Shown here: positions 25,072 through 35,141 of the stretch, piece after piece | How the letters are laid out: every line of letters starts with the position of its first letter | Numbering within the stretch: position 1 is the first letter of the stretch | Assembly (NCBI RefSeq): GCF_903994035.1 | Contig: NZ_CAJEWB010000005.1 | Span: 1-64,000 of the forward strand | Direction of reading: 5' to 3' | Length of the DNA stretch: 64,000 nt | Source of the DNA: Phocicoccus pinnipedialis | GTDB lineage: Bacteria > Bacillota > Bacilli > Staphylococcales > Salinicoccaceae | The notes under the pieces: model-generated | What the model was told of the DNA's origin: nothing | The model's database searches: none | Seen by the model: the letters and a program-made list of their open reading frames with translations, nothing else | Translations under genes and position numbers: made by a program

Positions 25072-27886
25072 CATGCTCAACAGGATTTATTAGGTGCATA
25101 TTCATTGTTACCACTTCTTTTCCTGCTTGTGGCATTGTTGTTTCTTTTACCGTTGAATAATCGATCATAGTCTGTCCTAAATAATAGAAATCTGTACCCT
25201 CATCGTCGTCCTTTTTAATAAATAAGTATATTGGTAAATCATGAATTTGATGATTTCTAAGTAAACTACTTATTTGTTTGTCTTTTATATTCCCAGGTCG
25301 CGTGTACCAATGAAGAGTATGAGGATCTAAAAGTTCATCTTCATAGAGTTGTGTATCTACTTTTGTTTTGTCTTTATGATATGTAATAAAGATTGGCAAA
25401 GTATTATATTTTTCTCGATAACCATATATTGTTGATGATTCATCTGTTTCCCAATTTAACAATCGGCAAAAATCTTTTCTTGTGTACTTTTTATATAAAG
25501 TTAAAGGTTCCGTCTGTTCATATTTTTTCGCGTTTTCTTTACCTATTTGCACCAAATGCTCTAAATGTTCCTTTAGCTTTTTATTGTTCAGGGCATCTTT
25601 TAGTTCATTTCCAGGTAATAGTAAGTTTCCATTCTTTACCAGAATTGGATATTCATATTTCTTTTTGCTCTGCATAGTAAAAAATGATAAATCTAAATAT
25701 CTAATCAGTGCAGATATATCTGCTTCAGTGGAAGGCAATCCTAGTGCATTTAATTTTATCCGCAATTGATTAATAGATATTCCACCATGCATCAAGTGCT
25801 CTAAAAGAATCACCTCACCTAATCTCTTTCCATCAATAATTTCGTGACTAATGAAGTGAAGCATCTTAGAAAACCGTTGTGGCAAATTTGTTTTATTTTC
25901 TCCAACTTTATTTAAAAACTCTATGTAGTGTTTAACTTTAGAAAAAACGAGAGCTAAGTCGGGTGTATCTAAATCATTATAAAACTCTAATACATTAGGC
26001 TCATGACCCAGTTTGTGTTTTAAATTAAGAAAAGCTGATTTTAATTGGCGTATAGAATTTACAGTAGCACTTGTTATAGATTTAAAAATCCGTTCTTTTG
26101 CTACTTCCTCAAAGTTTACTGTAGAGGCTCCTGTTACAATTGTTTTTCCTAGTACTTCTTTTCGCAAATGATCTTTGTTATAGGAATTATCACCCGACAG
26201 TGCAACAGGAATTAAATAGTTATTTTTATAATTTCCAATAAAATCAATTACTGTTAAAAACTCTTTTTCATCATGCTTTCTAAGCCCTCTTCCAAGCTGT
26301 TGAATAAATATAATTGCCGATTGAGTTTGCCTCAGCATAACTACTTGGTTCACTGACGGTATATCCACTCCTTCGTTAAATATATCGACCGTTATCAAGT
26401 AATCTAAAAAGCCATTTTCTAGGTCTTTGACTGCTGATTCTCTTTCTTCGTTGCTCTTATCACCGGATAAAGCTTTCGCTCTAAAGCCGTATCCTGCTAA
26501 TTTTTCTTCCAACATGTAAGACTCGGCAACATTTCTCGCGAAAATTAACCCACGTAGCGTTTCGCCGGAGTGTCCATAATAATTTATTTTATCTACTATA
26601 TTTTTAATACGGCTTTCTTCAGAAAGTTCATCAATTTTACTTTCTTCATCTACCTCAAAGTCTGTAACCCCGAAATAATGAAATGAAGTAAGAATACCAG
26701 ATTCCAGTGCTTGTTGTAATCTAATTTCATACGCAATATTGTAGTCAAATAATCTAAAAATATCTGCATCATCTGTACGTTCGGGTGTTGCTGTCATTCC
26801 AAGTAAAAATTTAGGTTTAAAATAGTTTAATAATTTTTTATATGTATTTGCAGCAGATCTGTGTGCTTCATCAATTACAATATAATCAAACTCATCTCTG
26901 TTAAATTGTTTAAGATGATGCTCTTGAGACAGAGTTTGTACTGTAGCGAAAATATATTGTGCGTCCTTTTTTTTATCATTTCCACTATAGATACCAAAAT
27001 TGTTTAAATCACCTTTAATAAGTCCTGCATAATCATCCCTGGTTTTTCTTAAAATTTGTTCTCTATGTGCTAAAAACAACATTTTTTTAGGCTTAAATTC
27101 TATAACGTCAAATGCTGATAAATAAGTTTTACCCGTTCCAGTTGCAGATACAATTAACCCTTTATTTTCACCTGTTGCTCTCAATTCTTTTAAAGATTGT
27201 AGTGCATTTGTTTGCATTATGTTTGGTGATATTATCTGTTCTTCTACGTGATGATATTGATATCTTGATGGATCCTCAACAATAGAAATTAATTTGTCCT
27301 TGCCTTTATTCTCTTTATAAATTTCTTTATATTTACGAATCCAGTCATCGTCCAGAGTTTTTGATGTTTCCCAAAGCTCTTCAAATTTCTGGTAAAAATG
27401 TTGAATCACTTCACCATTTTCAAGGCTTGTAAGTTTCACATTATATTCATAGTTCTTTTTAAGAGCAGTGTCAGTTAAATTTGAGCTACCAATAAACATC
27501 GAAATGTATTTACTATTTTTAAACACATAACCTTTGGCATGAAATCCCTCAATGTCCGTTATTCTTACATCTAAATTTTCTATTTTTAATAACTCTTTAA
27601 ACACTTTTGGTGCATTAAAATTCAAATAGGTAGACGTAATAAGTCGACCTCTCACACCATTCTCTTTTAACTTCAAAAGCATTGCTTTTAAGGTAGCAAG
27701 GCCTCCTTCCGTTACAAAGGCAACAGAAATCATAAAATCATGGCACTTATCCATTTCATCTAATATTGGTGAAAGTAAATTTTCATCAATATTATTTACA
27801 ATTAACTCAGGAGGATAAGCCGTTAATTTATTGGAACTTCTATCAATAAATCCACGTTCATAAGAATTCAATAGGGACTTACTCAC
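25043..27886 (-). CDS. PLD-nuclease / SF2 DEAH helicase / DUF3427 protein (candidate defence effector)
   Basis: 947 residues in three parts. (1) A phospholipase-D-like nuclease domain: FHAKGYVF (His116, Lys118) and GSSNLTDTALKKNYE, the HKD signature. (2) An SF2 helicase: Walker A SATGTGKT (247-254), IDEAHRSAANTY (about 318), MTATPERTDD, and motif VI QQLGRGLRKHDEKEFL. (3) A C-terminal DUF3427-like region with KDFCRLLNWETDES and YHKDKTKVDTQLYEDE. Starts at GTG with AGGAAG 8 bases before. Proteins of this layout occur in phage-defence neighbourhoods; a role as an ATP-driven DNA-cleaving factor is inference. A 19-bp duplication has altered its last residues. Confidence 0.9.
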   Translation of the reverse strand: MSKSLLNSYERGFIDRSSNKLTAYPPELIVNNIDENLLSPILDEMDKCHDFMISVAFVTEGGLATLKAMLLKLKENGVRGRLITSTYLNFNAPKVFKELLKIENLDVRITDIEGFHAKGYVFKNSKYISMFIGSSNLTDTALKKNYEYNVKLTSLENGEVIQHFYQKFEELWETSKTLDDDWIRKYKEIYKENKGKDKLISIVEDPSRYQYHHVEEQIISPNIMQTNALQSLKELRATGENKGLIVSATGTGKTYLSAFDVIEFKPKKMLFLAHREQILRKTRDDYAGLIKGDLNNFGIYSGNDKKKDAQYIFATVQTLSQEHHLKQFNRDEFDYIVIDEAHRSAANTYKKLLNYFKPKFLLGMTATPERTDDADIFRLFDYNIAYEIRLQQALESGILTSFHYFGVTDFEVDEESKIDELSEESRIKNIVDKINYYGHSGETLRGLIFARNVAESYMLEEKLAGYGFRAKALSGDKSNEERESAVKDLENGFLDYLITVDIFNEGVDIPSVNQVVMLRQTQSAIIFIQQLGRGLRKHDEKEFLTVIDFIGNYKNNYLIPVALSGDNSYNKDHLRKEVLGKTIVTGASTVNFEEVAKERIFKSITSATVNSIRQLKSAFLNLKHKLGHEPNVLEFYNDLDTPDLALVFSKVKHYIEFLNKVGENKTNLPQRFSKMLHFISHEIIDGKRLGEVILLEHLMHGGISINQLRIKLNALGLPSTEADISALIRYLDLSFFTMQSKKKYEYPILVKNGNLLLPGNELKDALNNKKLKEHLEHLVQIGKENAKKYEQTEPLTLYKKYTRKDFCRLLNWETDESSTIYGYREKYNTLPIFITYHKDKTKVDTQLYEDELLDPHTLHWYTRPGNIKDKQISSLLRNHQIHDLPIYLFIKKDDDEGTDFYYLGQTMIDYSTVKETTMPQAGKEVVTMNMHLINPVEHELYSYLETI

Positions 27887-27919
27887 ATTATAACTTCCTT
27901 TCTGTATCTATCTTATTTA

Positions 27920-27947
27920 ACTATAGTTTAACCAGTAAATAGTTCAA
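27920..27947 (-). promoter_or_regulatory. promoter of PLD-helicase unit
   Basis: Minus-strand -35 TTGAAC (27947-27942), 16-bp spacer, -10 TATAGT (27925-27920). The palindrome AACTATAGTT covers the -10 and could be an operator. Confidence 0.6.
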
Positions 27948-27962
27948 GAGCTTAGTATATAA

Positions 27963-28004
27963 TTAAAAAATCAGGTTCACCTAAAAATTTAGGTTACCCT
28001 GATT
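27963..28004 (-). terminator. terminator of the DUF917-creatininase operon
   Basis: Minus-strand two-tier hairpin: outer AATCAGG/CCTGATT and inner ACCTAAA/TTTAGGT, followed by a T run. It is just past the creatininase reading frame. Confidence 0.85.
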
Positions 28005-28021
28005 TAGTTGTTATTATTTAG

Positions 28022-28827
28022 TTAGAGTGGTATTTCTGTTTGGATAATTTCTATATTTAAACCTTCTAGGTATAGTACAAATTCCGATATATTATCCACC
28101 ATTCTTTGCTGATATTCGCTGTCTTTTTCTTTATTTGCTGTAGTGGAATCTCCCATTACACCAATATCTTTTGTTCTCTCTCTATATTGATGCACGTCAC
28201 TTGCAGTCAGAATTTTATCACAAAAAACGTTTGGATCATGTTGTAGATATTCATTCCTTTCCTCAGGGATATTATTCACTGCATTTTTTGGTGAGCATAG
28301 ATCGGGGTATCTATCATACATAATAGATGTCTCAAGCTCTTCAGCATGACCGATACCTCCAGGTTCAACATCACTCAATTCTTTACCTGCTAAAGCATTA
28401 ATATAAAATGGGTCCGCAATTCCTATAAACGCCCCTGTTTTATTTCGAACTCTACCCATTGCTATTTTTAATGGTGGTAGGTTAGCTTCTCTATGCCCAT
28501 TTACAATGATGATCTTTTTGAAACCATGATAAATTAAAGAATTCAATATATCCTCAACCATATTTGTTAGTGTTTCTGGTCGCAATGTAACTGTACCTGA
28601 GTATGCCATATGATGAGGAGTCCATCCATACCAGACTGGTGAAGCTATCAATGTGTTCGTTTGTTTAGCAACATCCTCTGCAATTTCCTGAGATAATAAC
28701 GAATCTGTTCCAAGCGGTAAATGTTACCATGTTGTTCTACACTTCCGACTGGTAAAATAATTACATCGTTATTTTTTAAGTAGTCCTCAATGTCTTCCCA
28801 TTTATTTTCATGCAAATAATATTTCAT
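28022..28827 (-). pseudogene. creatininase-family amidohydrolase, broken by one frameshift
   Basis: Zn-dependent hydrolase family of creatininase. The reading frame starts at ATG 28827 with AAGGAG in front and runs to VGSVEQHGN. There it hits a one-base deletion next to 28723: GGTAACATTTACC where GGTAACCATTTACC would restore NHLPLGTDSLLSQEIAEDV. The lost base removes the frame exactly at the metal-binding His. The remaining 209 codons (28651-28022) are intact, with VNGHREANLPPL and GGIGHAEELETS. Without the lesion it would be about 268 residues. It is the last gene of the minus-strand arm of the hydantoinase cluster. Confidence 0.88.
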
Positions 28828-28843
28828 AATTATCTAAAACTCC

Positions 28844-30215
28844 TTACTGTAAATTTTCTATATCTTCAGGTGTTAAGAAATTCCAATTCTTTCTTGCATA
28901 TACGAAATACCAAATCGTAATAAGTATCATCCAAATTAAACCAATACCTATCGCAATTGGATTCACGAATGTAATGACAATAATGCACCCGACAATGGCA
29001 ATAACAGCCATTATTGGAATATTTTTTATATTTAATGGGTATCTAAAATTTGGCTTTAAGTCTGGTCTTGTTTTTCTTACGATTATTAATGCGATATTCA
29101 TCAATATCATCATTAGCCAGTTCGAGAAAACCGCTGCACTAATCAATATATTTAATACACTCGCATACCCAAAAACACTCATGAGTGTTGCAACTAAAGC
29201 CAATACTCCAGAGGCTAAAACTGCTGTATAGGGAACACCATTTTTAGTTAATTTTCCAAAAAATAGTGGAAATGCATGCTCCCTTGCACCTGCATATAGC
29301 ATTCTAGATGATCCCAGTAAGCAGCCGATTGTTGAAGTTACAGTTGCTGTAAGTGCTGCAATTACAATAAGTATCTTACCAAATGATGGGAAGATGTTTT
29401 CTACAGCAAGTGCTAAGGGCGCCACTGATTCTGCAAGATCATTTACTGGTGTACTTGATACTACTCCATATCCAACTAGGACATATAAAATAACTACCGT
29501 TACTAATGCAGAAATTTGAGCACGTGGTAAATTAATTCTTGGTCTCTTAGCTTCCTCACCTAACGTTAGTACCGCTTCAACCTGCATCTGTCCAAATGCA
29601 ATCAGTGCGACAGCTGCTAGAAGTCCACTAAAACCATGTGCTAAAAATTCAGTTGTCATAAATGGGCCAAAGGGACTCACTGAAATTGTTAAAACAGCTA
29701 TGAGGAATAGCGATAAAATTTGAATAATTGATAATAACGTATTTACTTTCCCTGTAAAGTTAACTCCAAATAACAACATTACTGTAATTACTATTGAAAC
29801 ACTTGGGCCAGTAATATATGTAGGAACACTTGGGATTAATACACTTAAATAACCTGCAAATCCTAAGTTAACTTCACCTGCCGCAAATGAAAAGGATAGA
29901 AAGTAAAGTCCAGAACACTGCAAAGCAATTAATTTTGCTAAATCTCTAGAAACTGGGTAGAATGCATACTTCGCGTACACATAAGAAGCACCTTGATATG
30001 GCCAGTATGATGCAAGTTCCGCATAACTCATAGAAGAAAATAGTGCGATTAATCCTGCAATTAAAATGCAGCAAATAACGAAGGCCCTGTCTCACTTACA
30101 GCTGGACCAATAACTGTGAAGATACCTCCTCCTACTAATGCACCGACTCCTATACTTCATAAATCTACAAATCCTAAGCTCCTGATAATCATTCCTTGTT
30201 GTCTTGCTTCCATTT
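28844..30215 (-). pseudogene. APC-superfamily amino acid permease, broken at the N-terminus
   Basis: The ribosome binding site and ATG (30215) are intact, but three lesions follow. First, an apparent 2-base (AG) insertion near 30180. Second, a TGA at 30159-30157 inside LGFVDL-SIGVGALVGGGIF, where a sense codon is expected. Third, a one-base deletion near 30065 (GCATTTTAATTGC) just before IAGLIALFSSMSYAEL. Downstream 395 codons remain open with APC features (about ten helices, EEAKRPRINLPRA). Without damage it would be about 455 residues. The remaining frame could only yield a permease without its first two helices. Confidence 0.88.
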
Positions 30216-30241
30216 ATATCTCCCTTCTATTACTAATTATT

Positions 30242-30890
30242 AGAATAGCGATTTAACATAATTTGCAACGAATTCTCTTGCAAGTACAACTGCTATACCA
30301 TAATGCTCTCTCAGTTGCTTTTTTATGACCCTCACTGTATCCCATACAATTTAAGACAATAAGTGATGTTTCTGATTTTTAAAAATGAATATTCTCTAAA
30401 TCCAATTGTTCTGAATCATCATAAGGTGAACATTCTTATTGGTATTTATTCGATTCCATTTCTCTGTAATCTTTTCTCTTTGTTCCTCTAAAGGAATGAG
30501 TAACCCCATCTTCTGATTAAAATTTAGTGCATCTACCATATTTGTTAATACTTTATCTGGATATATTATTGGTTTATTGTAATTGAGCATAGGAAAGTCA
30601 CCTGTACATAACATCACTACCATATCCACCTGCTTTTCCAAATCTTTTAATTCCTTTTTTAATAATGGAACAAGTTTATCTTCACTTATTTTAATGCTTT
30701 GACCATTTCTTAATTTTGAAACATAAGTAACTTCTTCATCTGTTGCTCTTACCTCATCCAGTTCTTCTTCTGATAACGAATCGAGAGCCCCTTTTTGTAT
30801 CAGTTCGATATCATCACTTAAAACACTTTCAAACGTGGACACAATATCATTTCTCGGAGGCTGTCCAATAGTTAAAAGTCCTAACTTCAA
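30242..30890 (-). pseudogene. AroM-family protein, degraded C-terminus
   Basis: The first 165 residues are intact (MKLGLLTIGQPPRNDI, VVMLCTGDFP). The frame then stops at 30396, yet homologous sequence continues in other frames: SLIVLNCMGYSEGHKKATER in one, then YGIAVVLAREFVANYVKSLF after another shift, to TAA 30244-30242. The segment between residues 165 and about 190 of a normal AroM (about 225 residues) also seems shortened. The two cysteine blocks (LCTGD, LNCMGY) resemble the paired-Cys layout of Asp/Glu/hydantoin racemases, which would suit this cluster; inference. Its ATG overlaps the DUF1177 stop. Confidence 0.82.
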
Positions 30891-31828
30891 GTTTCATCAA
30901 CTCCTAGGGTTTGTAACTGCTTCATCGATCCGTACAATTTAACCATTCTCTCAAATTCAGCTTGATCATGGAATGATAGTTTTTCTTGACCAAACTCTTT
31001 TGCAACTTCAATACAATATCTAGCAGCTTCTGCAATGTCCACTTCATGACTTGCGCCTGTTCCGCTTCCTGGTACCGTACTTTGAGTTGTGATTGCAAGT
31101 CCAACAACTGGTGCATCTGTTGCTGTACATGGCTGTAATATACTGTTGATATGGTATATATCATTGCCGTATGGTGTGACATCTTGCATAGATAGTGCAA
31201 ATGTTTGGGCCAATTTTCCTGTTACCATTTCAAGGATTCTTACTAAATCATTAGAAATTCTTAAAATGTAACCTTCTTTAACTGTTGGAGAAATAGATAT
31301 TCCTCTATGATTAAATACATTATTTCCTTTCGTTGTATCTATAGAAATAATTGCTTCCATCTCAGGAAGAACCTCATAGATATTCATCGTTATCATATCT
31401 ACAGGTGCCCCCATGAATTCTACCGGTTCATGCGGAATTGTTGGTGCTGTTGGACATACATGTGTTGAAATCCATACGTCACCAACTACACGGTCTCCTC
31501 TTTCACTCATTTCTGCTAACTTTAGAGCTGATGTTAGTGCTGCTGCTGCACCATCTCCATCCGAAACAAAACCAATTCTTTCTGGTCTCGCTCCAATACC
31601 GCCTAATCTTCCGATGATTCCCATCGTCGGAGCACTACCTCCACCACTTTTACCTGAAGTTCCTTTAATTAAAATATTTACAAAATCTGTAGAGCCTTTT
31701 TCTCCTTCAATTGTTTGTGTTGTTGCTTCTGCATATTTGTATCGCTCAAATAGCTTTATAATATCTGTCCCATTTACTTTAGGGTGATCTAATTGATCTA
31801 AAATTTCTAAAGTTTGTTTTAAAGTCAT
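30887..31828 (-). CDS. DUF1177 family protein
   Basis: About 313 residues, intact. Gly-rich IKGTSGKSGGGSAPTMGIIGRLGGIGARPERIGFVSDGDGAAAAL, given in pieces, is the strongest family block. An acid/His-rich core follows (STHVCPTAPTIPHEPVEFMG) and QSTVPGSGTGASHEVDIAEA near the end. The SDGDGAA and His residues suggest a metal hydrolase-like site, but the function is uncharacterised. The start at 31828 follows AGAGGTG; a further 15 codons are open upstream inside the DUF917 gene. Second gene of the minus-strand operon. Confidence 0.82.
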   Translation of the reverse strand: MTLKQTLEILDQLDHPKVNGTDIIKLFERYKYAEATTQTIEGEKGSTDFVNILIKGTSGKSGGGSAPTMGIIGRLGGIGARPERIGFVSDGDGAAAALTSALKLAEMSERGDRVVGDVWISTHVCPTAPTIPHEPVEFMGAPVDMITMNIYEVLPEMEAIISIDTTKGNNVFNHRGISISPTVKEGYILRISNDLVRILEMVTGKLAQTFALSMQDVTPYGNDIYHINSILQPCTATDAPVVGLAITTQSTVPGSGTGASHEVDIAEAARYCIEVAKEFGQEKLSFHDQAEFERMVKLYGSMKQLQTLGVDET

Positions 31829-31841
31829 TTTAAGCACCTCT

Positions 31842-32888
31842 TTATAATATTTGTTTATGAATAATTGATTCAATCTGTTTTAATAGGTTGTGATTATACA
31901 TTGTACTTCCTAGAATTAAGTTCTCTTTCGGAACACTTATAACTGTAATATGCATTCCTTCTTTTAAGTTTGCAGATACAACTGGCAATCCTGTTTTTGT
32001 ATCAAATGTCATGATTAAATCAGGGAATGTACTTACTCTCTCTTCTCCTTTTTCAAGTGTCATATATTCATTGAAAAATGTGAGTTCATGGTCAATAATA
32101 TTACAGATCCCTATATCATAACCACCTTCCATTTTTAATTCATAGTCACTAACCGTACCACTTGTAACAACACTTCCTTGTAAATGTTCTACTACATTTT
32201 TAATCTTTTCTTCTGGTGATTTAGAATTTAAATATACTTTTCCAAGTTCTATAGCAAAAGAAACTCCTCCGATTGCTGCATTTTCTTTTAAATAATTTAC
32301 TGTCACTGGATTTCTACAAACAGCCACCATTCCACCTGCAAGAACGGATGTATCTCTCACACCTTTTGACGTAGTATGAAGTCCTCCTTTAAAATATCCT
32401 TCTATATGATATTCATCTTTACCACCAGAATATGTTTGAGTTGAGACATATGTTTTATCTTCTGATAAATTTAAAGAGCCCATTTCACCTGTTGGATGTG
32501 CTCTACCGTTGCTCGGAGCATCAATCACGGGTAGTCCTGTTAATACAGATTGTAACCATCCATTAATTGTCGTAGCTGCTCCATTCTCATTTGTCGTTAG
32601 CCCTTTTAATTCTTTTGATAATAGTGATGACATAAGATCTACAGTAAATTTATAGTCTTTCTCTCGAATATGTTGGTAAGCTGCTGATGGAGCACCTACT
32701 AGAGATACGTTAACGACTATATCATCATCGTTTAAATCTTCAACGTCTATAATCTCTAAATCACCATGTTTAAAAATGATGTCTACAGTCTTTAAACCCT
32801 CCTCAATGTGACCACCACCTCCTCCACCTAATATTGCTCCCCCGTATACTGCTGAAATCCCATTGTCTTTTGTAAGTTTTCTTCGCAT
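31842..32888 (-). CDS. DUF917 family protein
   Basis: 348 residues, intact. The N-terminal Gly run (YGGAILGGGGGGHIEEGL) and the middle block NGAATTINGWLQ...GLPVIDAPSNGRAHPTGEMGSL are typical of DUF917. Proteins of this family occur next to hydantoinase/oxoprolinase subunits and are sometimes fused to them, so it probably assists or modifies that activity. First gene of the minus-strand operon, 13 bp before DUF1177, divergent from hyuA across a 195-bp region. GGAGGG precedes the ATG. Confidence 0.82.
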   Translation of the reverse strand: MRRKLTKDNGISAVYGGAILGGGGGGHIEEGLKTVDIIFKHGDLEIIDVEDLNDDDIVVNVSLVGAPSAAYQHIREKDYKFTVDLMSSLLSKELKGLTTNENGAATTINGWLQSVLTGLPVIDAPSNGRAHPTGEMGSLNLSEDKTYVSTQTYSGGKDEYHIEGYFKGGLHTTSKGVRDTSVLAGGMVAVCRNPVTVNYLKENAAIGGVSFAIELGKVYLNSKSPEEKIKNVVEHLQGSVVTSGTVSDYELKMEGGYDIGICNIIDHELTFFNEYMTLEKGEERVSTFPDLIMTFDTKTGLPVVSANLKEGMHITVISVPKENLILGSTMYNHNLLKQIESIIHKQIL

Positions 32889-32998
32889 TTTTACCCTCCG
32901 ATTTCATTCTTTATATTTATTAATATACTAAAATGAGTAAATACTTCACATCATTTATCTTAATTTTCTATAAATTCTCTCAATTTAATAAAATATGC

Positions 32999-33066
32999 TT
33001 GCAAAATATTTTTGAAACAATTAATATTGATTCAAACTAAGGACCAACGGTTCCTTAAACGAACCA
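32999..33066 (+). promoter_or_regulatory. hyuA promoter with candidate IclR operator
   Basis: -35 TTGCAA (32999-33004), 17-bp spacer, -10 TAATAT (33022-33027). Just past the expected start lies an imperfect palindrome AAGGACCAACGGTTCCTT (33039-33056), overlapping a second repeat GGTTC/GAACC (33049-33066). An IclR-family gene sits in this operon, so the palindrome is its most likely target. The divergent gene has only a weak promoter candidate in the same gap. Confidence 0.55.
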
Positions 33067-33083
33067 AAGGAGGTTTTAATGTC

Positions 33084-35141
33084 ATGAGAACAACAACTGA
33101 TATTGGTGGTACATTTACTGATTTAGTTTATCTAAATGAATCTGGTGATATTGAATTCAATAAATCAGACTCTACTCCACCTAATTTTGAAACCGGTATC
33201 ATGGAAGTGCTTAAAAAATCTAAAATCACTCTAGATGATATTAGTATGTTTATACATGGTTCTACAGTTGTTATAAACACACTTACTGAACGAACTGGTG
33301 CAAAAGTGGGATTAATTACGACTAAAGGCACTAGAGATGTTTTAGAAATCGCTAGAGGAAATAGGCCTGATCTGTACAATTTTAGATATCAAAAACCAAA
33401 ACCTTTTGTAGAAAGATATCTACGACTTGAGGTAGATGAGCGATTGAATCATCGTGGTGAAGTATTAAGACCAATTATCTTAAAAGAAATTGATGCTATT
33501 ATAGAAACATTTAAAAAAGAGAATGTAGAATCTATTGCAATTTCTTTTCTTCATTCATACAAGAATCCTGTACATGAGATTGCTGTAAAAAACTATATAA
33601 AGAGTATAGATGAAAATATCTCTGTTACAGCATCACATGAACTCATTAAAGAATGGCGCGAATATGAGCGTACAAATACTACAGTTTTAAATGCATATGT
33701 TCAACCTGTTACGAAAAAATATATTAACAATTTAGAGTTAGAACTTTCTAAAGTTACGCAAACTAAAAATAAATATGTAATGCAATCTAATGGAGGCCTC
33801 ACCTCTTTTGCAGACTCAAAAGAATATCCAATTCATATGGTTGAATCTGGACCAGTTGCTGGTGTATATGGCTCTCAATTATTAGGAGAATTAATAAACG
33901 AGCCAAATGTAATCGCATTTGATGTTGGTGGCACAACTGCAAAATGCTCATTAATAACAAACAGTGAAGTAAAAATAACAACTGAATACTATATAGAAAA
34001 GAGTGAAAAAACTTCTGGTTACCCCATTAAAGTACCTGTTGTAGATATTGTAGAAATTGGGAACGGCGGTGGCTCTATTGCATGGATAGATGAACTTGGT
34101 TCTCTAAAAGTTGGACCAAAGTCAGCAGGTTCAACACCTGGACCACTTTCCTATGGTAAAGGGGGTAAAAACATTACCACGACAGATGCAAATTTATATA
34201 TTGGTCGATTATCTGATAAAAATTTCTCAAATGATGTTGATCATGACGCATTAAAGAAAGCGATTTCTGAACAAGTAGCAAAACCTTTTAATTCTTCAAC
34301 TGAAGATGCAGCACTAGGTATCATTGAAATTGCAAACTCAAATATGCTAAATGCATTAAAGTTAATTTCTGTAAGGAAAGGCTATAACCCCCAAGATTTC
34401 ACGATGATTGCTTTTGGTGGCGGTGGTCCGATTCATGCAGCACAACTCGCAAGAGATTTAAGAATGAAAAAGGTTGTCATCCCTATCGCTGCTTCAGTTT
34501 TTTCAGCTTGGGGCATGTTAATGTCTGATATCCGAAAAGACTTTATTCAAACAAACTTAATTCCATTAAAAAATGTTACTGAAATGACTATGGATGACAA
34601 CTGGAAAAGAATAGAACTAGAAGCTACAGAAGAATTTAAGAAAAATCATTTTGATAATATTCCAATTGAGCTCCATCGTTCTGTTGATATGAGATATAAG
34701 GGACAAGAACATACAGTACACTTAAAAATCGATAATCAAAATTGGACGAATAATTTTTTGAAAGATCTTAGGGAAAAATTTCATAAAGAACATGAATTTG
34801 CATATAACTTTAAACTAGATGAAGCAGAAATCGAACTTGTAAATATACATTTAACTGCTTTTGGTAAGATTGAAAAACCATCAATTAAAAAGATTGATCA
34901 ATTAGATGATCCCATTGAAGAAAGGGCATTAATTGAAGTTAGAAAAGTGTATTACAGAAATGATAACTGGCAAGATACAAAAGTATTTCGTAGAGAATCT
35001 CTCGGATATAAAGACCAGATCTCTGGCCCAGCAATAATCGAAGAAAAAACGACTTCGACCCTTGTTCTTAAAGACCAATTGGCAGAGATTGATGCATACG
35101 GAAATATCATTATAGAAGTGGATGTGGATAACAATGAGTAA
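33084..35141 (+). CDS. hyuA: hydantoinase/oxoprolinase subunit A (HyuA)
   Basis: ATP-dependent amidohydrolase subunit with an ASKHA-type fold; with HyuB it opens cyclic amides such as hydantoins or 5-oxoproline. 685 residues. Motifs: DIGGTFTDLVYL at the N-terminus (phosphate loop), ESGPVAGVYG, NVIAFDVGGTTAKCSLI (second phosphate loop), GNGGGSIAW, and FGGGGPIHAAQLA. The start at 33084 has GGAGG 10 bases upstream; 24 more open codons lie upstream without a site. It overlaps hyuB by 8 bases. The substrate cannot be told from family membership. Confidence 0.92.
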   Translation: MRTTTDIGGTFTDLVYLNESGDIEFNKSDSTPPNFETGIMEVLKKSKITLDDISMFIHGSTVVINTLTERTGAKVGLITTKGTRDVLEIARGNRPDLYNFRYQKPKPFVERYLRLEVDERLNHRGEVLRPIILKEIDAIIETFKKENVESIAISFLHSYKNPVHEIAVKNYIKSIDENISVTASHELIKEWREYERTNTTVLNAYVQPVTKKYINNLELELSKVTQTKNKYVMQSNGGLTSFADSKEYPIHMVESGPVAGVYGSQLLGELINEPNVIAFDVGGTTAKCSLITNSEVKITTEYYIEKSEKTSGYPIKVPVVDIVEIGNGGGSIAWIDELGSLKVGPKSAGSTPGPLSYGKGGKNITTTDANLYIGRLSDKNFSNDVDHDALKKAISEQVAKPFNSSTEDAALGIIEIANSNMLNALKLISVRKGYNPQDFTMIAFGGGGPIHAAQLARDLRMKKVVIPIAASVFSAWGMLMSDIRKDFIQTNLIPLKNVTEMTMDDNWKRIELEATEEFKKNHFDNIPIELHRSVDMRYKGQEHTVHLKIDNQNWTNNFLKDLREKFHKEHEFAYNFKLDEAEIELVNIHLTAFGKIEKPSIKKIDQLDDPIEERALIEVRKVYYRNDNWQDTKVFRRESLGYKDQISGPAIIEEKTTSTLVLKDQLAEIDAYGNIIIEVDVDNNE

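Noticed and set aside
30150-30165. In-frame TGA of the permease as selenocysteine recoding
   Set aside because: Frameshifts lie on both sides, there is no sign of a SECIS element, and the position is a structural residue in the family. It is a nonsense mutation.
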